Shown here: one piece after another, positions 44,104 through 52,674 of the stretch
Layout of the letters: each line of letters starts with the position of its first letter
Numbering within the stretch: the stretch's first letter is position 1
DNA from: Phycisphaerales bacterium UBA3190
GTDB taxonomy: Bacteria; Planctomycetota; Phycisphaerae; Phycisphaerales; UBA1924
DNA: 64,000 bases
Assembly (NCBI GenBank): GCA_002364005.1
Contig: DEXG01000039.1
Span: forward strand, 52,513-116,512
Direction of reading: 5' to 3'
Notes under the pieces: model-generated
What the model was told of the DNA's origin: nothing
What the model saw: only the letters and a program-made list of their open reading frames with translations
Database searches by the model: none
Translations under genes and position numbers: made by a program

Positions 44104-45798
44104 ATGCGTTCTGTACTGATCACCATGCTGGCCATTTCGGCCGGCTCCTTGCCTGCGTTGAGTGAGCCGCTGAACTTCAGCGATGAAGCACTGGCGCGGG
44201 GTTTGAACTTCAACATGGGTTTTAACTACCTGCAATACGGCGCCGGGATGGTTCTGGCCGACCTTGACGGGGATGGCGATCTCGATGCCGTCATCGCCCA
44301 TGGCAGCGGGGGGAACCTCGGCCTCTTCGAAAACGATGGTGCGGGGTACTTCACCAATCGAAGCGTCGGCTCTGGTTTCACCAATATCTCGGTGGCTTCG
44401 GGCATGGCCGCGGCTGACTACGACAATGATGGTGATCTCGATATCTTCATCAGCGGGCGTTATACCAACAGCCGCCTGTACCGCAACGATGGCAACCTCA
44501 CCTTCACCGATGTGGCGGTCAGTGCGGGCATCGTGGACAACGGCCCGATGTACGGCGCCTGCTGGGGCGATGTGAATCAGGATGGTCACCTCGACCTCTA
44601 TGTCGGGGTCCGCACCGGGGATAACGGGTATACCGGGTCCAATCATCTTTACATGAACAACGGCGACGGGACTTTCACCGACCAGGCGATCGCGATGGAT
44701 GTGGACGCCGAGGGCGATCCAACCCTCGTCAGCGCGTTCTACGACTTTGATCGCGATGGCGACGAAGACCTGTACCTGGGCACCGACAAGGGCTCGGGCG
44801 GGTTCTGGAAGAACCGCCTCTACCAGAACAACGGCGGCACATTCACAGAAATCACCACCCAGGCGAATGCACAGGCCCATATCGACTGCATGGGTATTGC
44901 CGTGGGTGATGTCAACTTCGACGGCTTCTACGACCTGTACCTGACCAACATCATGCATGGCAACAAGCTGCTCGTGCACGATGGGGTCGGGGCGTATGTC
45001 GACCAGACCGTGCCCGCGGGCGTGGGGAGTTACCATGTTGGCTGGGGCACGCTCTTTGCCGATTTCGACAACGATACCGAGCTGGACATCTACCTCTGCA
45101 ACATGCAGGGCCCCAACCGTCTGTACCGCGGCTCGCAGACTTGGCCGCTGGTCGATGAGGGCCCGTCGGCCAATGTGGACGCGGCTGCGGATGTCTTCTG
45201 TGTCGCTGAGGGCGATGTCGATGGGGACGGCGATATCGATCTCCTCGTGGGCAATACCAACGGGCGTGTCCACCTGTACATCAACAACTCGCCGGACCTG
45301 AAGTCCAATAACTACGCCCGGTTCAATGTGGTGGGCAACAACGGGGATCTGAACCAGTTCGCCGTGGGAACATGTGTGGACATCGTGCACGGGGAGAAGT
45401 CCCAGGTCCGCCAAGTCCGCTCGGGCACCAACTACAAGACGACCAGCGAGTACACCCTGCACTTCGGGCTTGGTGATGCAGCCGTGATCGATTCGGCTCG
45501 TGTCATCTACCCGGGGAACACCGAGATCCGCCACCTGAGCAATATCCCGGCCAACCACGAGTGGACGCTCTACCCGACCGCTCGTCTTGGGGACAAGGAC
45601 AACAACGGGCGTATCGATGTCTGGGAACTGCGAGAGGCCATCGTGGCACGGACCGGCCCGGGCAACCCCATCGAGCCGGGGGTTGAGATCTACGACATGG
45701 ACGGGGATTTCGATATCGACAACGATGACCTCGCCATCATGGGGCTCGGAACACGGACCCCGACCCCGAAGAACATCGGGCATCAGCACGGGCCATAA
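44104..45798 (+). CDS. Secreted FG-GAP/VCBS-repeat protein with ASPIC/UnbV and dockerin-like ends (copy 2)
   Basis: 564 residues from ATG 44104. The signal peptide is MRSVLITMLAISAGSLPALS. The order of parts equals copy 1: FG-GAP/VCBS repeats (LADLDGDGDLDAVIAHG, DYDNDGDLDIFISG, NNGDGTFTDQAI, DFDRDGDEDLYLG), ASPIC/UnbV domain (NQFAVGTCVDIVHGEK..., LHFGLGDAAVIDSARVIYPG), then GDKDNNGRIDVWEL and DMDGDFDIDNDDLAIMG. Identical words such as CMGIAV and VGNTN show a tandem duplication followed by divergence. Likely surface or secreted; ligand unknown. Confidence 0.92.
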   Translation: MRSVLITMLAISAGSLPALSEPLNFSDEALARGLNFNMGFNYLQYGAGMVLADLDGDGDLDAVIAHGSGGNLGLFENDGAGYFTNRSVGSGFTNISVASGMAAADYDNDGDLDIFISGRYTNSRLYRNDGNLTFTDVAVSAGIVDNGPMYGACWGDVNQDGHLDLYVGVRTGDNGYTGSNHLYMNNGDGTFTDQAIAMDVDAEGDPTLVSAFYDFDRDGDEDLYLGTDKGSGGFWKNRLYQNNGGTFTEITTQANAQAHIDCMGIAVGDVNFDGFYDLYLTNIMHGNKLLVHDGVGAYVDQTVPAGVGSYHVGWGTLFADFDNDTELDIYLCNMQGPNRLYRGSQTWPLVDEGPSANVDAAADVFCVAEGDVDGDGDIDLLVGNTNGRVHLYINNSPDLKSNNYARFNVVGNNGDLNQFAVGTCVDIVHGEKSQVRQVRSGTNYKTTSEYTLHFGLGDAAVIDSARVIYPGNTEIRHLSNIPANHEWTLYPTARLGDKDNNGRIDVWELREAIVARTGPGNPIEPGVEIYDMDGDFDIDNDDLAIMGLGTRTPTPKNIGHQHGP

Positions 45799-45842
45799 GC
45801 CAGGCCCCAATCGAGAGGCGAAGCCCATCTGAATAGACAAAG

Positions 45843-45880
45843 AAACCGATCGGGCCCATACGGGTCCGATCGGTCTTTGT
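45843..45880 (+). terminator. Rho-independent terminator after the second FG-GAP gene
   Basis: Thirteen-base stem ACCGATCGG-GCCC/GGGT-CCGATCGGT (45843-45855 and 45860-45872, one G-T pair, four-base loop) followed by CTTTGTTT. Confidence 0.85.
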
Positions 45881-46748
45881 TTGCATACCGATCAACGGTT
45901 CGGTGCAAGAGAAAACCGGACATGAGCTCTCGCCTTCTCATGCCCGGCCTGGAGTTGACCCGTTCGATCGCCGGAGCGTTCATTGGGCCTCATCCTCTCG
46001 AAACTCCGATCGGGTGTGTCCACCCGATCGGGGCAGGCTACCGGGTCGGTTGGGGACGATGACGATCCTTCCCGGCAGCTTCGTTCGTTGTTTGGTCGTC
46101 ACCGGCGTAGTACGCTCAGCGAGTCCCGCCTACCCACCCGGCGTTGCGGGTGCGTCTGTGAAATAGGTGACCCAGGGGGCGTGACCACGACGCCGACGCT
46201 GGGGGGTGTCGAGCATCGCACGCCCCCGGGTACCTACTTGTAGATCATCGCCAGCCGCGCTCGTATGGCCGACGATGTTGAAAGAGTCAGTGTCGAATCC
46301 TGGTCTTCTTGGTTGCGTGTTTCATTTCAGGTCCTTCGTGTCGCTTTTTGTTCTGGTTCTCTCTGGGCACAGCGATAGCAGCTCAAGCACGGTGGCTTTT
46401 TCCTCTGTTGCCCGTCCTGGGCGGTCATTTCTGGTTGAGCGAGATTCCCCTCGGCTCGTCCCATTGGTGTCTCAGTGAACACCGCTGGAGACATGTCTTT
46501 CTTCGCAGGAGCGTACGAGACGGTTTCGCGTCTGTCGAAACTTCAAGCTGAAGAAAGCGTCGATCAGGCCCGATTAGACGTAGCGACATGTAGAAATAAT
46601 GGCTTGTAAAGCGCGTTACTGTTCACCAAATGAGGATTCGGCATATGAGAAGAACACACCTTGCAATTCAACATGAATTTGTCTGATTCAATCGAGATTG
46701 TCTTGCAACCGGTGGGCGGCGGGTGAAATTGGCTCGCTCATTTCGCGT
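45881..46748. other. Long region with no supported gene
   Basis: About 870 bases. Short open frames occur on the plus strand (for instance 46206-46478 and 46309-46551), but none has a convincing ribosome site, and they read as Ser/Arg-rich chance frames. Base composition shifts to AT-rich at about 46560-46690. No tRNA or known structured RNA was recognised. Confidence 0.5.
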
Positions 46749-47375
46749 ATGATGGGCACCATGGGTCAGCTCTCAACACGCTCGGATCTCGGTGCCTGCC
46801 ACTGCTGTGGGTTGGTCCATCGGATCCCCGCGGTTGGGTCCCGTTCGGTTGCCTGCTGCACGCGGTGTCATTCGGTCATCAAGCACGGCGTCCATCCACG
46901 CTCGGTGAACCGGGCTGCCGCCCTCGCGTTGGCCGCCCTCATTCTCTACCCGCTGGCTCTGTGGCTGCCGGTCATGGAGATCGAGCGGCTTGGTCACGCA
47001 TCCCATGCCTCGATCTGGTCGGGGACGATCGGGCTGCTGGCCGAGGGGCACCTATTCGTCGGGCTGGCGGTGCTGCTCTTCAGCGTCATCGCGCCCGTGG
47101 CCAAGCTGGCGCTGATCTTCGCCCTCTGTACGGGTCAGCGTTTGATCGCCCGCCAGGACCGGGCGCGGGCGTACCGGCTGATCGAGATCATCGGGCGGTG
47201 GGGGATGGTGGATGTCCTGCTGGTGGCCATCCTTGTGGCGGTTGTGAAGCTGGGCGATCTGGTCGAGGTCACGCCCGGGCCGGGGGTGGTGATCTTTGGT
47301 GTGGTGGTGATCCTGAGTCTGCTCGCATCCGCGGCCTTCGATCCGCACGCCATCTGGGAGGAAGCCAATGACTGA
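46749..47375 (+). CDS. pqiA: Paraquat-inducible protein A-like membrane protein
   Basis: 208 residues; ATG 46749 is the first of three close Met codons (46749, 46752, 46761) and no strong ribosome site separates them. Two zinc-ribbon-like Cys pairs (CHCCG and CCTRC) precede four hydrophobic segments (LALAALILYPLALWLPVMEI..., LFVGLAVLLFSVIAPVAKLALIFAL, MVDVLLVAILVAVVKLGDLVEV, GVVIFGVVVILSLLASAAFDP). This is half of a normal two-domain PqiA. It overlaps the MCE gene by eight bases, as in pqiAB/yebST pairs, so the two form a lipid-transport-related complex. Confidence 0.86.
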   Translation: MMGTMGQLSTRSDLGACHCCGLVHRIPAVGSRSVACCTRCHSVIKHGVHPRSVNRAAALALAALILYPLALWLPVMEIERLGHASHASIWSGTIGLLAEGHLFVGLAVLLFSVIAPVAKLALIFALCTGQRLIARQDRARAYRLIEIIGRWGMVDVLLVAILVAVVKLGDLVEVTPGPGVVIFGVVVILSLLASAAFDPHAIWEEAND

Positions 47376-48300
47376 GCCGTCGCCGACCCCTGAAGCTGCC
47401 AAGCCATCCAATGGGCCCGAGCCAGCGGGATCGGTCCCGACGGCGACGATCCGTCGGCGACGGGTATCCACCTTCTGGCTGGTGCCGATCATCGCCCTGG
47501 GGGTGGTTGGGTACCTGATGTGGTCGCAGACCATGCGTGAGCGTGGGCCGATGATCGCGATTGTGTTTGATGATGCGGGGGGTATCGAGCCGGGGAGCGA
47601 GATCATCCACCGCGGCGTGGCGGTGGGGGTAGTGCGCGAGATGGCGCTATCGGGTGACCTGCAATCGGTGTCGGTCTCGGCGGAGTTGCGCCCGGACGCG
47701 GCTGGCCTTGCGGTTGAGGGTACGCGGTTCTGGGTGGTGCGTCCGGAAGTGAGCCTGCAGCGGATCGCGGGGCTCGAGACGCTGGTGGGGCCGCAGTACA
47801 TCGCGTTGCAGCCGGGCGACCCGGCTGGGAACCGCGTGGGGTCGTTCGTCGCGTTGGATGCGCCGCCTCGGACGGCGGCCGCGGACACTGACGCCCTGCG
47901 TCTCACCCTCCGCAGCGACCGCCTGGGCAACCTCGCCCCGGGCAGCCCGGTGCTGTACCGTGAGATCCCGGTGGGCGTGGTGCGTGATGCGGTGCTGAGC
48001 GATGACGCGACGGGGGTGCTGGTGACGATTGATATTGAGCCGCGTTATGCGCCGCTGGTGCACACCCAGACCAAGTTCTGGCGGACGGCTGGGGTCGGGT
48101 TCGACTTTGGGTTGTTCACGGGGTTGAGCGTCGAGGCGGACTCGCTCGATGCGCTCTTGCAGGCGTCGATCTCATTCGCCACCCCCGAACGCGAGAGCAA
48201 GCGAGGCGATCGGGTCGAGTCCGGCGCGAGCTTTGAGCTCGAGGACGGGGCGGATGAGGATTGGTTGGAGTGGATGCCGGTGGTGGAGGTGGGAGAGTGA
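47368..48300 (+). CDS. pqiB: MCE/MlaD-domain protein, PqiB-like
   Basis: 310 residues. A cytoplasmic N-terminus, one membrane helix (TFWLVPIIALGVVGYLMW, about 35-52), then two MCE domains (IVFDDAGGIEPGSEIIHRGVAVGVV near 62-150; LTLRSDRLGNLAPGSPVLYREIPVGVV near 175-260). E. coli PqiB has three, so this is a shorter form. MCE proteins form tunnels that carry lipids between membranes in didermic cells. The symbol is by family only. The AT-rich insert begins immediately after its stop. Confidence 0.85.
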   Translation: MTEPSPTPEAAKPSNGPEPAGSVPTATIRRRRVSTFWLVPIIALGVVGYLMWSQTMRERGPMIAIVFDDAGGIEPGSEIIHRGVAVGVVREMALSGDLQSVSVSAELRPDAAGLAVEGTRFWVVRPEVSLQRIAGLETLVGPQYIALQPGDPAGNRVGSFVALDAPPRTAAADTDALRLTLRSDRLGNLAPGSPVLYREIPVGVVRDAVLSDDATGVLVTIDIEPRYAPLVHTQTKFWRTAGVGFDFGLFTGLSVEADSLDALLQASISFATPERESKRGDRVESGASFELEDGADEDWLEWMPVVEVGE

Positions 48301-48301
48301 G

Positions 48302-48538
48302 ATGATGTCAGCTATCGATCGCCACCAATCAAATCTATCGCAATCTCGTACAAGTCCATCACAGATCGCTTATACTCTCCAGCGAGATGACGCAGTGTTT
48401 TATGGGTTGGACCGAAGCTATCCGCTTCATCAACAAAAGAGTGGCGCAATCGACACCAAGCTAGTGATTGACGAGATTGCGCATTTATATAAACGCCATT
48501 TCAGGCAGAGGTTTCGAGGCCACGGGAAATGCGACTAA
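48302..48538 (+). CDS. Possible small open frame at the start of the AT-rich insert
   Basis: 78 residues from ATG 48302, which follows the MCE stop by one base. A GGGAG word lies about 10 bases upstream. The sequence (MMSAIDRHQSNLSQSRTSPS..., ending KRHFRQRFRGHGKCD) has no recognised domain, and the codon use differs from the host genes. It could be a real leader gene, a remnant of a longer gene, or chance. Confidence 0.28.
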   Translation: MMSAIDRHQSNLSQSRTSPSQIAYTLQRDDAVFYGLDRSYPLHQQKSGAIDTKLVIDEIAHLYKRHFRQRFRGHGKCD

Positions 48539-48556
48539 TATAGTGGAAGGAAAACA

Positions 48557-49423
48557 ATGAGTGCAATCCGAATTGCAATGCTAAACATGAAAGGCGGGGT
48601 AGGAAAAACTACCCTTGCTGTAAATCTTGCTTGGCATTTATTTAAAGCAGGAAAGCACCGGGTGTTGCTTATCGATTTAGATCCGCAGTTCAATGCGTCG
48701 CAGTACTTGATGGACTACGAGTCTTATGCAAATCATGTGGCAACCCAAGGCACAATTGCCACGCTATTGATTGATCAGCCGGATTTGGCTATTAAAAAGA
48801 AAAAAAGCAAGAAATCGATAAAATCATCTATCGTCAAAATTGATGAAGGCGATCAAGGTAGCGTGTTTGACTTTCTGCCTTCGCAACTCGCCTTGGCGCA
48901 CGTCGTTAAGAATCCAGCTCAAATGGATTATAAACTAGAAAAGCTGATTGAGCCAGTTCAAGACAATTACGACTATATTATTATTGACTGTGCTCCTACC
49001 GATTCGGTGCTCACCACAATGGCGCTGAATGCTAGTAATTTTATCTTGGCTCCGATGCGACCAGATCGGTTTTCCGTGCTAGGTTTTGCAAATCTAATAG
49101 ATACGGTGAATCGGTTTCGGGATAATGCGTCGAACCCAAACAACGTCAGAGAGCTCGGAATTGTATTTACGCAAGTAAGAGGGGACTCTAGCGTCGAAAC
49201 AGAGTGCATGAAAAATGTAAGAAAAGAGGCGGGTCGCAGCAGTTTTTATGTTTTTGATTCGGAACTAGGTTTCTCCAATACTTTTATTCGTGCGGTGCAA
49301 GACCAGACACCGGTCTTCGAAACAAAATGGGCAAGAGACGACCTGAAGGATAATGTAAATGCTATTGTCGACGAACTAAAAAATAGGATATCTGAGTTGC
49401 TTCAGGACAGCGAGGAGGAGTAG
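48557..49423 (+). CDS. ParA/MinD-type ATPase (AT-rich insert, gene 1)
   Basis: 288 residues from ATG 48557 (AAGGAA upstream). Deviant Walker A motif KGGVGKTT at residues 12-19 with signature Lys12, switch I region LLIDLDPQFNAS, and Walker B YDYIIIDCAPTD, the pattern of ParA/Soj ATPases. Between them lies a lysine run (KKKKSKKSIKSS) unusual for the family. ParA proteins dimerise on ATP and bind DNA nonspecifically to move cargo. No ParB-like gene or parS repeat is seen, so a plasmid-partition role is unsupported. Codon use is A/T-rich compared with all flanking genes. First of three closely spaced genes. Confidence 0.93.
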   Translation: MSAIRIAMLNMKGGVGKTTLAVNLAWHLFKAGKHRVLLIDLDPQFNASQYLMDYESYANHVATQGTIATLLIDQPDLAIKKKKSKKSIKSSIVKIDEGDQGSVFDFLPSQLALAHVVKNPAQMDYKLEKLIEPVQDNYDYIIIDCAPTDSVLTTMALNASNFILAPMRPDRFSVLGFANLIDTVNRFRDNASNPNNVRELGIVFTQVRGDSSVETECMKNVRKEAGRSSFYVFDSELGFSNTFIRAVQDQTPVFETKWARDDLKDNVNAIVDELKNRISELLQDSEEE

Positions 49424-49425
49424 CC

Positions 49426-50022
49426 TTGAATCAGAAGACGTACCAGCTATTGTCGACAATCTACAAAATTTTGTCAGACTATAAAGCAATTGATATTGAG
49501 AATGCATGTCTTTACGCCAATGTCTCACCACGTATCCGAGAGATTCTCCAATTGCTATATCTTGAATCTAGTCACTCGAGCTACCCGTCATCCATTGAGG
49601 ATTACAAGAAGCAGATAAGTCCGGAAATGTTAAATGCTGAAACTCCTGTCGCGAAGAAGCGACAGCAAGATAAAGTTCGCAAAAAAAAATCAAAATCTAA
49701 AAATAGTGCTGCGCAAGAAAAGCATAGGACTACAAAGGTATTATTGCAAGATGATCACGATGAACTATGCCGACTCTTGGTGAGTTATTTGTCAGACAAG
49801 CGCAGGATTCCCAATAAGAATGCGCTCCGTGAATTTATCCACCAGCAAGACTTGAATGTTGATGTAGGCCCGAAAGATGGGCTTCCAAGATCTATCAGGC
49901 TCGTGGCGAAGCAGATCTTGTCACAAGATAAATACGTGGATCAAATACGGGAGATTATTACAAGTTCCTCCGACAAGCAAATGTCAGGTTGGCTGGATTT
50001 GATACTGCAAAGAGGCGATTGA
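49426..50022 (+). CDS. Unknown basic protein (AT-rich insert, gene 2)
   Basis: 198 residues. The start is TTG 49426, since GAGGAGGAG lies seven bases upstream and no ATG is near; it is two bases past the ParA stop. Predicted mainly helical: an N-terminal segment (about 1-60; QLLSTIYKILSDYKAIDIENACLY), a central basic linker (about 75-105; VAKKRQQDKVRKKKSKSKNS) and a C-terminal helical segment (about 108-195; DDHDELCRLLVSYLSDKRRIP, KNALREFIHQQD). No recognised family; the linker suggests nucleic-acid contact. Only two bases separate its coding region from ParA, so co-expression is likely. Confidence 0.78.
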   Translation: MNQKTYQLLSTIYKILSDYKAIDIENACLYANVSPRIREILQLLYLESSHSSYPSSIEDYKKQISPEMLNAETPVAKKRQQDKVRKKKSKSKNSAAQEKHRTTKVLLQDDHDELCRLLVSYLSDKRRIPNKNALREFIHQQDLNVDVGPKDGLPRSIRLVAKQILSQDKYVDQIREIITSSSDKQMSGWLDLILQRGD

Positions 50023-50025
50023 GTA

Positions 50026-50781
50026 ATGGCGGGTTTAATTCATTCAAAGCAACTGAAAAAGCAGCGTGATGATTATGTTAATGAAGTGGGCGATGGCCTT
50101 GCGGCGATTTTGAAGGCAACAGCATCAAGCACAAGCTTTACGCACATATATAAAAGTACGCTTGCGCTTGATAGTGTGCTTAGCTTTATGGTCGATGATA
50201 CTAAGCCTTCGCTCTTGGTTGTTCGGGAATCAGTTCGATCGTGCAATTTCTTGGTGGCATTGCACCAGCCAGTACTTGCCTGTATAGAATTGCGAAGGGT
50301 AATTGAGGCGACATTCGATTGTATTTATTTTGCGGATCATCCAGTAGAGTGGCGATCCTTAGAAGATGTCGGCCGAGTGCAAATAGAATCGGATTCTAAG
50401 CAGCCAATTGCATATAATGCTTGCAGAGAACCATCATTTTACGCCAACTATGCGAAAGAGCTGTTTGCTACTGAAATATCAGGTTTGGCCAAGCCCGCAA
50501 GCGAGTTTCTCTCGGTTAAGTATTCAGAATTGAGCAAAGATGTTCATGCTAAAATACACTCAAGTCCATCAATGTCGTCTATGCTTGATGAGATGAGTGC
50601 TAAAAAGTTTGCAAGTTTGTCTAAATTGATATCGGGTGTGTATTCACGTATTTTAATTGTTTTGGCAGCTAAAAATGTAGATAAATACAATGCATTGCCG
50701 CCGGTAGAGCGAGAGTTGTCGGCTTGGTTAATTGGGGAAGAAAATCAAAATATTATTAGTGAAAAAGGCATAGGTTTTTAG
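50026..50781 (+). CDS. Unknown helical protein, possibly DUF5677-like (AT-rich insert, gene 3)
   Basis: 251 residues from ATG 50026, three bases after the previous stop. All-helical character with CIELRRVIEATFDCIYFADHP near residue 87 and KYSELSKDVHAKIHSS near residue 165. The Tyr-x-x-Leu-Ser-x3-His pattern recalls uncharacterised DUF5677/HEPN-like proteins often encoded near defence genes; that resemblance is weak and not proven. No membrane or signal segment. With ParA and the basic protein it forms a compact A/T-rich operon. Confidence 0.78.
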   Translation: MAGLIHSKQLKKQRDDYVNEVGDGLAAILKATASSTSFTHIYKSTLALDSVLSFMVDDTKPSLLVVRESVRSCNFLVALHQPVLACIELRRVIEATFDCIYFADHPVEWRSLEDVGRVQIESDSKQPIAYNACREPSFYANYAKELFATEISGLAKPASEFLSVKYSELSKDVHAKIHSSPSMSSMLDEMSAKKFASLSKLISGVYSRILIVLAAKNVDKYNALPPVERELSAWLIGEENQNIISEKGIGF

Positions 50782-50954
50782 TCGTCATCGGATGCTTCAA
50801 AGATCAAGGGTTCTCGTGATCAGGTCGGATGTCCTACTCACTTGCAACTTGATCAGCTTTCTCTTTTCCACTTGCCGGGTGCCCTGCTAACGCGCAGCTG
50901 AAGCAAGCTCTGGGTAGGCGTAGCCACGCGTGACCACTGCCGACCTCCAAAGCC

Positions 50955-51671
50955 TCATGGCCACAGGTCGCGAAGCTCTTTGGCCAGGTCCTCGGAGCCG
51001 TTCCTGGAGGAGTCCTCGATCGCGGTCAGAAGATACGCACGCTCCTGCGGATTCAGATGCTGATTCAACACCAAGACGATCAGTCTCACGCTGGTTACGA
51101 ACCGCTTCTGGGTTCGTTCAGCACGGGATGCCCGATTCATCCTGAACGCGTTGGCTCTGCTCTTTCGCAGCATCTCTTCGTACGCCGCACGGATTTCAGG
51201 TTCCCGAATAGCTGCCGGGGAGATGCCGGAGGGGTATTTGCCGCCGGGCGGGACCATGTTGCGATAGACGGCTTCGGTCGGGTGCGGATTGGCGGCGGCA
51301 TGCTCGTCGAAGCGTTCCCAGATGCTCAGAATCAACGCAGCCGTCTTCTCGATGTCCCCGCCCGATCGTGCGTGGTACTCGGGGATCTCATCGACCAGTT
51401 GGACTTCTTTGAGGAGCGATGCCGGATCGGATTCAAGAAAGAGTCTGTGGCGCAGCGCGTTGGTTGTTGGGTCGTTGAAGCCGAGGGTTTCGATGCTCGC
51501 CTGGTACGCGTCGTAGAGCGTTGCGACGAGTTGTTGCTCGGCTTGTTGCAGTGTCGTTGATATGGCGTCAAAGTCGGTGCTTGGCTCGGCTGCGGCGCTT
51601 GTGCGTGGTAGGCCTGTGAAGGCAAAGAGGATCGCGATGCAAACGGGTATCTTGAATGTGGTCCGTGTCAT
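50955..51671 (-). CDS. Exported hypothetical protein
   Basis: 238 residues from ATG 51671, preceded by GAGGG. The signal peptide (MTRTTFKIPVCIAILFAFTGLPRTSAAAEP) is followed by a soluble helical body with no recognised domain: TTLQQAEQQLVATLYDAYQASIETLG, a PPGGKYPSGISPAAIREPEIRAAYEEML stretch and ERTQKRFVTSVRLIVLVLNQHLNPQERAYLL. High GC again, so it is outside the AT-rich insert and likely marks the right-hand boundary of host sequence. Confidence 0.7.
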   Translation of the reverse strand: MTRTTFKIPVCIAILFAFTGLPRTSAAAEPSTDFDAISTTLQQAEQQLVATLYDAYQASIETLGFNDPTTNALRHRLFLESDPASLLKEVQLVDEIPEYHARSGGDIEKTAALILSIWERFDEHAAANPHPTEAVYRNMVPPGGKYPSGISPAAIREPEIRAAYEEMLRKSRANAFRMNRASRAERTQKRFVTSVRLIVLVLNQHLNPQERAYLLTAIEDSSRNGSEDLAKELRDLWP

Positions 51672-52032
51672 GATGGCCCTCAGTGCTGGTATTTGGGTTG
51701 CCATCTGAGGATACGGATTCTGCATCGCAGGATTCAACGAGTTGCATGAGTTCGTCTGATGTCGTTCCGGCCATTCTCTTGTGCCCCCTCGATCCAGCGG
51801 CGAAGGGGGCCATTGGGCAAGCATTCCTGCACCCTCTGCCCCCCCTGTTTCAGTAGGGCTTTGGCCGCCGATCCGGGTTATCAGGCGGGGGGGAATACCC
51901 AAAGCACGGGGGATTTCCACATGATCCTGGGGCCTGGTGATTGCGGGTACATTAAAGGTGTGATTCAGCCGATTTCTTGTTCTTCGGGAAATGGTTTCCC
52001 ATGCCTTTGAGCGGGGTTTCGGTGTGCTTGAA
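51672..52032. other. Intergenic region upstream of the RedB-like gene
   Basis: 361 bases without a supported gene. A hairpin GCCCCCT...AGGGGGC lies near 51782-51809, resembling the palindromes at 10206-10264 and 56021-56140. Divergent promoters for the flanking genes should be here. Confidence 0.45.
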
Positions 52033-52674
52033 ATGATTCGTCAACGCTGGGTGCTTCTCTCGGTTACGGCATGGGCGGTTGCGTGCGTGTCGGTCTTTGT
52101 GCTGTTGTGGTCGTATGCCAATGTTCCGGGCGCACAGGGGATGCTGCCTGTGGGGTGGACGGCGGCGACTGAGCTTGAGCGTCCGGATGACCGGGCCATG
52201 CTGCTTGTCTTTGCGCATCCAAAGTGCCCTTGCACGCGGGCGACGATGACCGCGATTGAGCGGCTGCAGCGTGAGGTTCCCAGTTCCTTTGCGACGCGGG
52301 TGGTGTTCTATGAGCCGGCGGATGCGGATGCGTCCTGGCGGCAGACGGATTTGTGGGCCAGAGCGAACAAGCTGGTTGATGCCAAGGCCATTGCTGACCC
52401 TGGTGGGACGATGACGCTCGACGCGGGGGCCGTGGTCTCCGGGTGTGTGGCCTTGTTTGACCGTGATGGGCAGCTGCGTTTCTGGGGTGGGATCACCCCT
52501 TCGCGCGGGCATGAGGGTGAGAGCGTAGGGCTGGGTGCGATCCGCTCGGTTCTGCGTGGGCAGGGGGCGGAGATGACAAGTGCGCCGGTGTATGGGTGTG
52601 AGATTGCAGGGGCGTGCGTGCTCTCGATGGAAGTGTGTGGTGAAAGGGACGGCGATGCAAGCATTGACGAGTAA
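52033..52674 (+). CDS. Membrane-anchored thioredoxin-fold protein, RedB-like
   Basis: 213 residues from ATG 52033 (an upstream in-frame ATG at 51991 is possible). One N-terminal helix (WVLLSVTAWAVACVSVFVLLW, about 5-26), then a thioredoxin-like domain with Cys65-Pro-Cys67 in FAHPKCPCTRATM, resembling RedB-type proteins. Downstream, GCVALFDRDGQLRFWGGITPSRGHEGES follows the family pattern, and the C-terminus has four more Cys (YGCEIAGACVLSMEVC). Orientation suggests the redox domain faces outside the cytoplasm. It overlaps the GGDEF-EAL gene by 20 bases, so the two are co-transcribed. Confidence 0.75.
   Translation: MIRQRWVLLSVTAWAVACVSVFVLLWSYANVPGAQGMLPVGWTAATELERPDDRAMLLVFAHPKCPCTRATMTAIERLQREVPSSFATRVVFYEPADADASWRQTDLWARANKLVDAKAIADPGGTMTLDAGAVVSGCVALFDRDGQLRFWGGITPSRGHEGESVGLGAIRSVLRGQGAEMTSAPVYGCEIAGACVLSMEVCGERDGDASIDE

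Noticed and set aside
42183..45840. Two minus-strand frames of about 590 codons opposite the FG-GAP genes
   Set aside because: The plus-strand genes have signal peptides, repeats and known domains. The antisense frames arise from GAY codon bias and have no recognisable motifs.
46206..46551. Overlapping plus-strand frames of 80-90 codons in the gene-poor gap
   Set aside because: No ribosome site, no hydrophobic or domain pattern beyond chance, and Ser/Arg/Val composition typical of random high-GC frames.
48557..49423. Plasmid partition locus
   Set aside because: The ATPase is ParA-like, but neither neighbour has a ParB helix-turn-helix or CTPase motif, and I see no parS-type repeats or replication genes.
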